A stretch of DNA of 64,000 bases from Motiliproteus sp. MSK22-1 (GTDB taxonomy: Bacteria; Pseudomonadota; Gammaproteobacteria; Pseudomonadales; Balneatricaceae). The stretch spans positions 495,271 through 559,270 of the forward strand of contig NZ_MIEQ01000096.1 of the NCBI RefSeq assembly GCF_001968815.1. The letters are read 5' to 3'. This document shows positions 51,382-59,844 of the stretch, one piece after another; positions within the stretch are counted from its first letter, which is position 1, and every line of letters starts with the position of its first letter. The translations under genes and the position numbers were made by a program. Under the pieces are notes generated by a model. That model saw only the letters and a list, made by a program, of their open reading frames with translations. It searched no databases and was not told the DNA's origin.

Positions 51382-52575
51382 ATGCAAATTGTTGCGGACG
51401 AAAATATTCCTTTAGTCGATGAGTTCTTTTCCCATCTAGGAAGGGTGGTCAAATACCCCGGGCGCCAGCTATCAGCAGATCAGGTAAAGGATGCTGACAT
51501 CCTGCTGGTTCGGTCCGTTACCCCGGTGAATAAATCGTTGCTGGACAACAGTGCTGTCAAGTTTGTCGCCAGTGCCACAATTGGAACCGACCATGTTGAT
51601 ATTGACTACCTCCGGCAAAGGGGAATCGGCTTTGCCAATGCCCCCGGTTGTAATGCAGAGTCTGTGGTGAATTATGTTCTGTCTTCTTTGTTTCATCTTG
51701 AGGCCAAAACCGGCCGCGCTTTAACAGCTAGGAAAATCGGCATTATTGGCGCCGGTAATGTTGGCAGTCTGTTGCAAGAGCGGTTGTTATCGATGGGGCT
51801 AAGTGTCGTTATTAACGACCCGCCAAGAGCTGAGCGAGAAGGGAATAAGGGTGAAAATAACGCCGGTAACGATGCTGGTCAGCCATTTCACAGCTTGGAT
51901 CAATTGCTGACTGACTGTGATACTTTTTGTTTACATACGCCGTTGACGACAACAGGACCTTATCCGAGCTATCACCTGTTGGATCAATCGGAGCTTCAAA
52001 AGCTGAACCCCGGCTCTTGGTTAATCAATGCTGGGCGTGGGGGAGCCATTAATAATCGTGCATTATCTGTGATCTTAGCAGAAAGGTCTGATCTGAGTGT
52101 CATTCTGGATGTGTGGGAAAATGAACCTTCCGTAGATGTTTCCCTGGCCCAGCAGGTGGATATAGGAACTCCTCATATTGCTGGTTATAGTCTTGAAGGA
52201 CGAATGAAAGGGACGGAAATGATCTATCAGGCCGCTTGCGATTACCTTGATGTGGCTGCTGTCCGAGTGTTGGATGAGCTAATTCCTCCTCCTGTACTTG
52301 ATACTGTGGCGTTAAGTGAAAGCTTGGCTGAGCAAGAATCTCAGGGCCTGCAAAGAAGACTGGTGAACCTGTGCTATGACCCTAGAGAGGATCATCAAAG
52401 GCTCATGAGGACGTTACATCTTGATCCTATGGCAAGAGCCCGTGAGTTTGACCGATTACGTAAAGAGTATCCCATGCGAAGGGAGTTCGGAAGTCTGAAA
52501 ATAACAGGCATAACACCTGGACATAAACTCTATGATGCGCTCCATGCGACAGGCTTTAAGCTGATGGGGGGGTGA
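51382..52575 (+). CDS. pdxB: Erythronate-4-phosphate dehydrogenase
   Basis: NAD-dependent step in vitamin B6 (PLP) synthesis. The opening QIVADENIPLVDEFFSHLG is distinctive of PdxB. Dehydrogenase motifs follow: ARKIGIIGAGNVGSLLQERL (about 114-133), LINAGRGGAINN with the catalytic Arg, LDVWENEPSVD with Glu and TPHIAGYSLEGR with His. The C-terminal PdxB dimerisation domain covers about 290-397. An Asn/Gly-rich insert of about 12 residues (GNKGENNAGND) interrupts the nucleotide domain near 156. The 397 residues are normal. Divergent from trpB, itself a PLP enzyme, but no shared control is visible. Confidence 0.95.
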   Translation: MQIVADENIPLVDEFFSHLGRVVKYPGRQLSADQVKDADILLVRSVTPVNKSLLDNSAVKFVASATIGTDHVDIDYLRQRGIGFANAPGCNAESVVNYVLSSLFHLEAKTGRALTARKIGIIGAGNVGSLLQERLLSMGLSVVINDPPRAEREGNKGENNAGNDAGQPFHSLDQLLTDCDTFCLHTPLTTTGPYPSYHLLDQSELQKLNPGSWLINAGRGGAINNRALSVILAERSDLSVILDVWENEPSVDVSLAQQVDIGTPHIAGYSLEGRMKGTEMIYQAACDYLDVAAVRVLDELIPPPVLDTVALSESLAEQESQGLQRRLVNLCYDPREDHQRLMRTLHLDPMARAREFDRLRKEYPMRREFGSLKITGITPGHKLYDALHATGFKLMGG

Positions 52576-52746
52576 GCCACTGCCGTACAATTAGGATGCG
52601 GCCTGGACTTAAACACAGTATCCTTGATGGTCCGATATGGAATTTTGCTCAGGCAGATTTATCAGCATTATACAGCGGTGTAAGGCTGGGTTTTGTATCA
52701 ACCAGAAAATTATTCAGCAACAGATAGAGTGTAACTATTCTCCACA

Positions 52747-53472
52747 ATGCTACATCCCACCAAACCATCATCATTGTTACAACAGGGCGATAAAGAACAG
52801 CTGCGATTTGATGAGCTACGATTTCCGGTAGGAGAACGGGTCAAGTTGGAAGTTCGTTCGCCTAAGGCACGTTATACCGTGTTTTATGTCGGGCATTTTC
52901 GTGAGCGGTCGTTACTTTTATCAGTACCGCAAAAAAATGGTAGCGCGCAGCTGCTGCCTGAGGGGACTTTGGTTACTGTTCGAATGATTGCTTCCAACCG
53001 GGCTTGTGCCTTTTCTTCTCGAGTACAAAAGAGTCAGATGACACCTTTTCCGATGCTTTATATCGATTATCCCGGGTTAGTTGAGGCCGTAATGGTGCGA
53101 AAAGCGCCTCGTGTCAGTTCCCGTTTGATCGTTTCACTTGATGAAGTTGAGGAAGGGGCTATTGGCGGAGGTTGGCCCCGGCAGGCGATGTGTTCTGATA
53201 TCAGCCTGCATGGGGCTCGCATTGAAGCCAGCGACATGCTTGGAGAAGTTGGCGAAGAAATATTTATGACGGCAAGAATGAAAGTCGGAGAAGTTGATCA
53301 GCTATTGCTGACAAAATGTACTCTGCGCAATCTGGAAGACCTGGAAGACCCCTACACTGGCGATTACAGAGTCATACATGGTGTTGAGTTTGTTGACTTG
53401 GATGAAGAGACGCAATTGACCCTGACCGGGTTTGTTTTTCAGCAGATGCTCAAAGAGAAAGGTGTTCTTTAA
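52747..53472 (+). CDS. PilZ-domain protein with YcgR-like N-terminal domain
   Basis: Probable cyclic-di-GMP receptor of 241 residues. The N-terminal half (about 20-115) is the YcgR-type flagellar-brake-like domain (FPVGERVKLEVRSP; RERSLLLSVPQKNG; LLPEGTLVTVRMIASNRACAF). The PilZ domain (about 115-235) has the RxxxR motif in VRKAPRVSSRLIV and DxSxxG in CSDISLHGARIE, both needed for nucleotide binding. A ribosome site for the ATG at 52747 is weak, so the true start may be slightly inside. No flagellar genes adjoin it. It would bind the product made or destroyed by the GGDEF-EAL protein encoded 4.5 kb downstream. Confidence 0.87.
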   Translation: MLHPTKPSSLLQQGDKEQLRFDELRFPVGERVKLEVRSPKARYTVFYVGHFRERSLLLSVPQKNGSAQLLPEGTLVTVRMIASNRACAFSSRVQKSQMTPFPMLYIDYPGLVEAVMVRKAPRVSSRLIVSLDEVEEGAIGGGWPRQAMCSDISLHGARIEASDMLGEVGEEIFMTARMKVGEVDQLLLTKCTLRNLEDLEDPYTGDYRVIHGVEFVDLDEETQLTLTGFVFQQMLKEKGVL

Positions 53473-53553
53473 TTAATCAGATTCTTTAATAAAAACGTTC
53501 AATAAGAGTTCCAATAAGAACTCTAATAAAAAAACCACTGATGAAAGAGTTAT

Positions 53554-53623
53554 CTAAGGAGCCTATGAACAAGCCCCGAAGGACCCACAGAGAACACAAT
53601 GGACTTATTTACAGGTCCCTTAG
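53554..53623 (+). repeat. Dispersed palindromic element, copy D (most complete)
   Basis: A 70-bp element with matching ends CTAAGG (53554-53559) and CCTTAG (53618-53623). The left arm CTAAGGAGCCTATGAACAAG is the near reverse complement of the right arm CTTATTTACAGGTCCCTTAG. The core ACCCACAGAGAACACAATGG is shared with copies B, C and F. It lies between the PilZ and NAD-kinase-like genes, which run in the same direction. Confidence 0.8.
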
Positions 53624-53718
53624 TTAAAGCTGGTACTACCTGGTTCGGCAACAGGTAAATATTTTTACCCTGTTCAAGTCGGCAGGCAGAAATGCATGTA
53701 AGTTGAGATGAGGCTGGA

Positions 53719-54834
53719 ATGTTCAAACTGGGATTGATAATCAATCCACTGGCTGGTGTCGGTGGCAGTGTTGCACTCAAAGGCAGCGATGGCGAAGAAA
53801 CGGCGCGTAAAGCGTTGGCTATGGGGGCGGTTCCCATGGCTGCGGTTCGAACGGCCCAGGCGCTGGAACCTTTAAAAAAGCTTGAGCTTGAATTGATAAC
53901 AGCTCCTGCAGAGATGGGAGCGGATGTAGCCCGCTCGTCAGGCTTTGCCCCCTCTGTTGTCGGTGACATTCAAAGTGGCAATACCCGTGCTGAAGATACC
54001 TGTAAAATTGCTCGTGCCATGGCTGCTTTAGGTGCTGATCTGATTCTGTTTGCCGGTGGAGATGGCACTGCCCGGGATATATGCAGAGAGCTCTCTGATT
54101 CCATTCCAGTATTAGGCATTCCGGCTGGCGTAAAAATTCACTCAGGCGTGTATGCAGTAACGCCAAAAGCAGCGGGTGAGATAGTCTCAATGCTGGTTAA
54201 AGGAGATCTGGTCACCCTGAAAGATCAGGAAGTCAGGGATATTGATGAAGAGGCCTTCAGGCAAGGGGTCGTTCGGGCAAAATATTATGGAGAACTATTG
54301 GTTCCGGAAGAAGGGAGATATCTGCAACACGTTAAAAATGGCAGCGGTAAAGAAGATGAGCAGCTTGTGCTGGAGGATATTGCTGCCGAAGTCATTGAGA
54401 CGATGGAAGATGATGTATTTTACATTATGGGTTCCGGTAGTACGGTAAAGGCGGTCATGGATGGGCTGGGGCTGCCTAATACATTGCTGGGTGTCGACGT
54501 GGTGCGCAATCGTGAATTGATAGCCAGCGATCTTACCGCTCAGCAGTTACTTGAGGTCATTGGTGACCATGATGCGCGTATCGTCATCACCGTTATAGGT
54601 GGGCAGGGGCATATTATTGGGCGCGGCAATCAGCAACTGAGTGCTGAGTTGTTGCGTAAAGTAGGTCGCGAGCATTTGATCGTTATTGCAACCAAGAGCA
54701 AGTTGAAGACTTTGGAGGGGCGGCCGCTTATTGTTGATTCAGGAGATTCGGATCTTAATCATCAGCTCGCTGGACTAATCAGGGTTATTACTGGATATAA
54801 AGATGCAGTTTTATACCGGGTAGCGGATTATTAA
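53719..54834 (+). CDS. ATP-NAD kinase family protein
   Basis: Cytoplasmic protein of the NAD/diacylglycerol-kinase fold (COG3199 type). It starts KLGLIINPLAGVGGSVALKG (residues 3-22), with the phosphate-binding GGDGTARDI (about 115-123) and IPAGVKIHSGVYAVTP (about 134-149), both family marks. The 371 residues are longer than NadK (about 290) owing to a C-terminal domain with TVKAVMDGLGLPNTLLGVDV and VIGGQGHIIGRGNQQLS. The physiological substrate of this subgroup is not settled; NAD kinase activity is plausible but not sure. It ends in a strong terminator. Confidence 0.83.
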   Translation: MFKLGLIINPLAGVGGSVALKGSDGEETARKALAMGAVPMAAVRTAQALEPLKKLELELITAPAEMGADVARSSGFAPSVVGDIQSGNTRAEDTCKIARAMAALGADLILFAGGDGTARDICRELSDSIPVLGIPAGVKIHSGVYAVTPKAAGEIVSMLVKGDLVTLKDQEVRDIDEEAFRQGVVRAKYYGELLVPEEGRYLQHVKNGSGKEDEQLVLEDIAAEVIETMEDDVFYIMGSGSTVKAVMDGLGLPNTLLGVDVVRNRELIASDLTAQQLLEVIGDHDARIVITVIGGQGHIIGRGNQQLSAELLRKVGREHLIVIATKSKLKTLEGRPLIVDSGDSDLNHQLAGLIRVITGYKDAVLYRVADY

Positions 54835-54911
54835 TACGAATGACTTAAAACCTTAGTCGTTCAGTTCAGGTTCTGAGTTTTTTGTTTTAGTGCGAAGATC
54901 GGATAAGGTTT

Positions 54912-54949
54912 AAAAAAGAGGGGGGAGCAGAATATGCTCCCCCTTTTTA
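54912..54949. terminator. Strong bidirectional intrinsic terminator
   Basis: GGGGGAGCA (54921-54929) pairs perfectly with TGCTCCCCC (54935-54943) around a 5-nt loop, followed by TTTTT on the plus strand and preceded by AAAAAA, which serves the minus strand. It lies between the convergent NAD-kinase-like gene and htpX. Confidence 0.9.
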
Positions 54950-54977
54950 TCTGGTAACCGTTATCAGTTTATTTCCC

Positions 54978-55862
54978 CTATATCTGGTGGCGCAGGCGGT
55001 CAATACGATCATCCAGTGGGGGGTGGCTGGCAAACAGTTGCGCCAAGCCTTGCTTGAGGCCGCCGTTAATACCGAAGGCTACCAGTTGGTCGGGCATTTG
55101 CGAAGGGATTTCCTGTTCTGCTTTCAATCGTTGTAATGCTCCGATCATTGCATGGTTGCTGGCGAGACGAGCACCCATTTCATCGGCTCGATATTCACGT
55201 TTGCGAGAGAACCAGGCAACGATGATTGAGGCCAGAATACCAAGCACAACTTCTGCAAAGATCGTTGTAAGAAAGTAGCCGATTCCATGTCCTTCTTCAT
55301 TCTTGAGGATTACTCTGTCTACCGTGTGTCCTATTATGCGGGCAAAGAACATCACAAAGGCGTTAACTACACCCTGAATCAGCGCAAGTGTGACCATGTC
55401 GCCATTAGCCACATGACCAATTTCGTGGGCAAGCACCGCTCGAATCTCTTCAGGCCGAAATCTGCTTAATAACCCTTGACTGACAGCAACAAGGGCGTCG
55501 TTTTTGTTCCATCCTGTTGCGAAGGCATTTGACTGGCTGGAAGGAAAAATTCCCACTTCCGGCATTTTTATGCCGGCCTCTCGGGAAAGTTCATCTACAG
55601 TATCTAGTAGCCATTTTTCGTCAGCAGTTCGGGGAGTTTCTATTATTTGCGTCCCCGTGCTTCTTTTAGCCATCCATTTTGATATGAATAGCGAAATCAG
55701 AGAGCCGGTCATGCCAAAGACACCGCAAATAACCAACAGATTGCCCAGATCAAGATCTATACCGTTGGCCTGAAGGGTTGAGCCTACGCCGAGTAGGCTT
55801 AGCGTTATACTGGCAACAATCATAATTGCCAGGTTTGTAGCCAGGAATAACAATATTCGCAT
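54978..55862 (-). CDS. htpX: HtpX membrane zinc protease
   Basis: Inner-membrane M48 metallopeptidase that degrades damaged membrane proteins. The zinc motif HEIGH lies at residues 146-150, with the third ligand Glu in the later [13 protein letters not shown]. Two N-terminal helices ([39 protein letters not shown]) and two after the active site fit the family. The 294 residues match E. coli HtpX (293). The ATG at 55862 has AAGGAAG seven bases upstream. In enterics it is under Cpx control; no such site was identified here. Confidence 0.97.
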   Translation of the reverse strand: MRILLFLATNLAIMIVASITLSLLGVGSTLQANGIDLDLGNLLVICGVFGMTGSLISLFISKWMAKRSTGTQIIETPRTADEKWLLDTVDELSREAGIKMPEVGIFPSSQSNAFATGWNKNDALVAVSQGLLSRFRPEEIRAVLAHEIGHVANGDMVTLALIQGVVNAFVMFFARIIGHTVDRVILKNEEGHGIGYFLTTIFAEVVLGILASIIVAWFSRKREYRADEMGARLASNHAMIGALQRLKAEQEIPSQMPDQLVAFGINGGLKQGLAQLFASHPPLDDRIDRLRHQI

Positions 55863-55997
55863 TTGATGCTTCCTTCGTTACAGCAGTAAATTGAATGCAA
55901 AAATATAAACTTGCTGGTTAGATGGGGTCCACTGAATAAAGTTTCAAGACTTTTGTTAAGGTATAATTAATTTCATTTAGGGAGTTAAGGATGGTCG

Positions 55998-56924
55998 ATG
56001 CAACCGATATTTGACGCTATTTATAGCGGTCTGAATGAGTCCAGTGTAGATGCTAAACGACTATTTCATGGTCGTGGGCACTGTTATGACGGATTAGAAT
56101 TTATAAATGTTGATCTGTTGCCGCCTGTTGTTTTTATCACTTTATACAACGAAATTGATCTTGCTCAGTTGAAGGTATTGGTTGATTTTACTGCCCGACA
56201 CCAGCAGGTCGAAGGCGTGTTGGTACAGCACCGGTATAAAAAAGGGGCGCCTTCTGAAGTTTTTTATGGGAATGTTCCTGATTCCCTGGATATTGTCGAG
56301 GCTGGGTTGATTTATCAGATTTGCCCCGGACAGAAACTAAACAGCGGCTTTTTTCTGGATATGTCTGAGGGGCGTCAATGGGTTCGGTTAAACAGTCGTA
56401 ACACTAAAGTGCTTAATTTATTTGCTTATACCTGCGGATTTTCGGTTGCCGCCATGGCTGGCGGAGCAGCGCAGGTAGTGAATCTGGATATGAGCCGTGG
56501 GGCTTTAGAGCGTGGGCGTGAAAATCATCGGCTTAATAATCAGGATATGTCGAGAGTTCGGTTTCTTCCTTACGAGCTTTTTCGCTCTTGGGGCCGCTTG
56601 AAAAAGATGGGGCCGTTTGAACGGATTATTATTGATCCTCCATCGTTCCAAAAGGGCAGCTTTGTTGCTTCGAAAGATTATCAACGGGTGCTAAAACGAT
56701 TACCTGAACTCTTATCATCCCCGGCGCAGGTTTTACTTTGTCTTAACGACCCTGCAACCGGTCCGGAATTTTTGATCGATTTGATGAAAGAGCACTGTCC
56801 AGATGCCCGTTACTTTAAGCGACTTTCAAATCCTGAGACTTTCCCCGAGCGATACGATGACAGAGGATTGAAAGTATTGGTATTTAACTATCAGAAGTCA
56901 GAGGTATCTGCTGATCAACCTTAG
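55998..56924 (+). CDS. RlmI-like class I SAM methyltransferase
   Basis: Rossmann-fold methyltransferase of the RlmI/RlmK group that modifies rRNA or tRNA bases. Motif I is NLFAYTCGFSVAAMAGGAAQVVNLDMS (parts at about 136-162) with the acidic SAM-binding Asp, and motif IV is IIIDPPSFQKGSF (about 210-222). An LNSGFFLDM stretch just before motif I is the RlmI-like lead-in. The N-terminus lacks the PUA domain of RlmI, so it is a shorter variant (308 residues), closer to YccW/YtxB-type relatives. The target nucleotide is unknown. AAGGATGG precedes the ATG. Confidence 0.85.
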   Translation: MQPIFDAIYSGLNESSVDAKRLFHGRGHCYDGLEFINVDLLPPVVFITLYNEIDLAQLKVLVDFTARHQQVEGVLVQHRYKKGAPSEVFYGNVPDSLDIVEAGLIYQICPGQKLNSGFFLDMSEGRQWVRLNSRNTKVLNLFAYTCGFSVAAMAGGAAQVVNLDMSRGALERGRENHRLNNQDMSRVRFLPYELFRSWGRLKKMGPFERIIIDPPSFQKGSFVASKDYQRVLKRLPELLSSPAQVLLCLNDPATGPEFLIDLMKEHCPDARYFKRLSNPETFPERYDDRGLKVLVFNYQKSEVSADQP

Positions 56925-57306
56925 AGTCAGAAAGCTGGCGAGTAGCATCTTTGGTGAGGCTTGCGTGGTTCAGGAGGGATTGACTACATGCTCTGCTTAG
57001 ACGAATGGGACGAGAGGGAGCTGTCGCCAGATTTTCTGAGCATTTATGGATTAATGTGCTCTGTCGTGATATTTCAATAGCTTTAAGGCTGAGCCATAAC
57101 GTTGACATGGGATACATCCCCCTCCGTGCTTCATTGAGGATCTTGCAGTAACTGATTATCATCAATTTGTTATAACGTAAAAGAAAGTTTACTCTTTGAT
57201 TTTGGTAAGGTTATAAAGGTTTACAGTCTACTGAAAAGTAAGTAAAAGGTTAGTTGTCTATCCTGATGTTTTTCCAATCATAGAAGCATAAAAAAATGGG
57301 ACAGTA
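56925..57306. other. AT-rich spacer before the GGDEF-EAL gene
   Basis: This 382-bp stretch contains no credible gene. A minus-strand frame of 93 codons covers part of it, but its composition is unlike protein. The last 130 bp are AT-rich and presumably carry the promoter of the next gene. Confidence 0.4.
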
Positions 57307-59712
57307 TTGAAAATTCCCTTACGGCAGCGGCTTTCATATCGCCAGGCCAAATATACATTGATTATTGTTGTGCTACTTGGCCTGGTTGCCAGCGGTGTGC
57401 AAATTGCCTTTGATTGGTATCGGGAAAGCTCGGGACTTAAGCTACGAATCGATGAATTTGTAAAGCCTCTGGAATCTTCTGCTTTACAGGCCGCTTATGA
57501 GTTAGATGAAGTTCTCGCACTTCGAATTATTCAAGGGCTGAATCAGATTGAGCCGCTGTATTCGGCCGTGTTGCAGGATGAGCTGGGTAATGTCATTGCG
57601 GAACGTCACCGGGAACTGGGTGATGTGCCCGGCCAGAGCATAGTGACGTTGCTTGATATTCGATCAAAAAAGTTTAACTTTCCGCTGGTTTTGGTTGATG
57701 GTGCGAAAGTAGGTGATTTAATAGTCACTGTTGATACGGCTGTTCTCTATCAGGATTTCTTTGATCGAAGCTGGCGTTTGCTGATCTTTGGTATCTTTAG
57801 AAACCTGGTTATTGGTGTGGTGCTGCTTGTGCTTTATTACCTGATGGTAACTAAGCCGATGGTCAGGCTGAGCAACAGTATGAGCCGACTTCAGGAAGGT
57901 CATAATAAACAGGATCGCTTGGTTATCCCTGAATTTCACCAAAAAGATGAGTTGGGGTTGATTGTCAATACCTTCAACGAACTTTGGAGTGGCAGAAACA
58001 GTGCTGAGAAAGCTCTGGAAAAAAGTGAATCCTATTTCAGAATGGTGATGGAGCAAGCCGGCGAGGGGCTTTATCTGTTTAACACCAGCGGCCGGATTCT
58101 TGATGTTAACCCTCAGGCTTGCAACTCTTTAGGCTTTAGTCGGGAAGAGCTGTTGAGTATGAGTTTAATCGATATTGATCCAACGCTTACATACGAACGA
58201 CTTAAGGATATTATCTCGTCAATGTCTGTTGGAAAACAGGTTTCCATTGAAAGCAGTCATCGGAGTAAAGACGGACGAGAGTACCCCATTGATGTTCGAA
58301 TGACCCTGGTTGATCTCAACGGTGTCACGCGTCTATTGGCATCAGTGAGGGATATTACTGAACGTAAGCGAGCTGAGGAGAGAATTAAACACCTGGCTTA
58401 TTATGATGCTTTGACAGGTTTACCCAACCGCAGTCTGTTGCAGGATCGGCTTAAGCAGGCGTTGGCTTCTGCCGTGCGTCATAATCACACCGGCGCGTTG
58501 ATGTTCCTGGATCTGGATCGTTTTAAAACGATCAATGATTCGCTAGGGCATGATGTTGGGGATCGATTGCTGAAGGCTGTGGCTCAGCGCCTTAACGGGT
58601 GTTTACGGGATGAGGATACAGCGTCTCGTATCGGTGGAGACGAGTTCGTGATATTGGCCCCCGACTTGTCCCAAAATGCAGATAAAGCAGCAACACAAGC
58701 CAAAGAACTGGCCGAGAAGCTGCTGGAGCAGTTTCGGCGTCCGTTTCAGATTGGCGAAGAGGAATTGTTTGTTTCCGGTAGTGTTGGGATTAGTTTGTTT
58801 CCCAATGAGGAGACCGATAGCACGGGTTTACTGCGACAAGCAGATACTGCCATGTATCGTGCTAAGGCTTCCTCCAATGGCTTCCATTTTTATCAACCGC
58901 AGATGCAAATAAGCATCAATGAGCGCCTGAGTCTTGAGAAGGACCTTAACAGGGCGTTGGATCGAAACGAGTTTTTGCTGTTTTATCAGCCTCAGGTGAA
59001 CTCTAAAGGGCAGGTTGTCGGGGCTGAAGCGTTGCTGCGTTGGATGCATCCTGAAAAGGGTCTGGTGCCTCCGGACAAGTTTATCCCTATTGCTGAAGAG
59101 ACCGGCCTGATTATACCGATTGGTGATTGGGTGCTTGAAAAAGCATGCGAGCAATTGGATCTATGGCGGCAAAAATGTTTACCAGCAAGCTTTCATCGTC
59201 TCGCTGTCAACATAAGCCCCAAGCAGTTTGGCCGTGAAGAATTTGTTCGACGACTTGAAGAGTTGATAAAACAGTATCCAGAAGCATCGGCGTACCTGGA
59301 ATTAGAACTAACAGAAAACATGCTCGTTGATCAGGTGGAGCAGACCAGTAGTCAAATGCAGCAGCTGAAATCATGGGGAATGCGATTTTCTATTGATGAT
59401 TTTGGCACTGGCTATTCCTCACTTCGCTATCTAAAGCATTTACCGTTGGATCAGCTTAAAATTGACCAGTCATTTGTCAGGGATATTTGTGTGGATGACA
59501 ATAGCCTGGCTATTGTTGATACGATAGTCGCCATGGCGAGGCATCTTAAGTTGAGTATTATCGCCGAGGGTGTGGAAACAGAGGAGGAGCTTGCGGCTCT
59601 GAAGCGCCTGGGCTGTACCTGTTATCAGGGATACTACTTTTCCAAACCCGTTGCAGTGGATGAGTTTGAGGAGTACATGGGAAAAGTACAGTCAGCCGCT
59701 GTTACGATCTAG
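57307..59712 (+). CDS. Membrane GGDEF-EAL cyclic-di-GMP protein with PAS
   Basis: Inner-membrane bifunctional-type c-di-GMP enzyme of 801 residues. Helix 1 (TLIIVVLLGLVASGVQI, about 17-33) and helix 2 (LLIFGIFRNLVIGVVLLVLYYL, about 158-179) bracket a periplasmic sensor domain. A HAMP-like linker (KPMVRLSNSMSRLQEG), a PAS (about 245-360), GGDEF (residues 443-447 in SRIGGDEFVIL) and EAL (E574-A575-L576) follow. The EAL active-site residues look intact (EALLRW, DDFGTGYSSL, EGVETEEE), so phosphodiesterase activity is likely; the GGDEF signature is canonical too. Translation seems to start at a TTG (57307) with GGGA about six bases upstream, since the nearest ATG is out of frame. It ends in a hairpin facing alaA. 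Confidence 0.92.
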   Translation: MKIPLRQRLSYRQAKYTLIIVVLLGLVASGVQIAFDWYRESSGLKLRIDEFVKPLESSALQAAYELDEVLALRIIQGLNQIEPLYSAVLQDELGNVIAERHRELGDVPGQSIVTLLDIRSKKFNFPLVLVDGAKVGDLIVTVDTAVLYQDFFDRSWRLLIFGIFRNLVIGVVLLVLYYLMVTKPMVRLSNSMSRLQEGHNKQDRLVIPEFHQKDELGLIVNTFNELWSGRNSAEKALEKSESYFRMVMEQAGEGLYLFNTSGRILDVNPQACNSLGFSREELLSMSLIDIDPTLTYERLKDIISSMSVGKQVSIESSHRSKDGREYPIDVRMTLVDLNGVTRLLASVRDITERKRAEERIKHLAYYDALTGLPNRSLLQDRLKQALASAVRHNHTGALMFLDLDRFKTINDSLGHDVGDRLLKAVAQRLNGCLRDEDTASRIGGDEFVILAPDLSQNADKAATQAKELAEKLLEQFRRPFQIGEEELFVSGSVGISLFPNEETDSTGLLRQADTAMYRAKASSNGFHFYQPQMQISINERLSLEKDLNRALDRNEFLLFYQPQVNSKGQVVGAEALLRWMHPEKGLVPPDKFIPIAEETGLIIPIGDWVLEKACEQLDLWRQKCLPASFHRLAVNISPKQFGREEFVRRLEELIKQYPEASAYLELELTENMLVDQVEQTSSQMQQLKSWGMRFSIDDFGTGYSSLRYLKHLPLDQLKIDQSFVRDICVDDNSLAIVDTIVAMARHLKLSIIAEGVETEEELAALKRLGCTCYQGYYFSKPVAVDEFEEYMGKVQSAAVTI

Positions 59713-59765
59713 CAGGCTTCAACCCGATCTTCGTAAGCAGTGATTTATGAACGGGAGCTGACAGG

Positions 59766-59820
59766 AGATACCAAACGACGCCTTCAGGCTCTTCAGACTG
59801 GTGCCGTTTGAGCGATATCT
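59766..59820. terminator. Stem-loop between convergent GGDEF-EAL gene and alaA
   Basis: AAACGACGCC (59773-59782) pairs with GGTGCCGTTT (59800-59809) with one mismatch around a 17-nt loop. An outer AGATA (59766-59770) / TATCT (59816-59820) adds pairs after small bulges. There is no T-run. Confidence 0.5.
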
Positions 59821-59844
59821 ACTGTAGCTTCCGAGGTTTGAGTA

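Noticed and set aside
53550..54190. Minus-strand frames opposite the NAD-kinase-like gene
   Set aside because: Shadows of a gene with a clear GGDGT motif; one begins in repeat copy D.
56884..57165. Minus-strand frame of 93 codons overlapping the end of the RlmI-like gene
   Set aside because: Composition is Ser/Arg/Leu-rich without a recognisable fold, it has no good ribosome site and it overlaps a confident gene.
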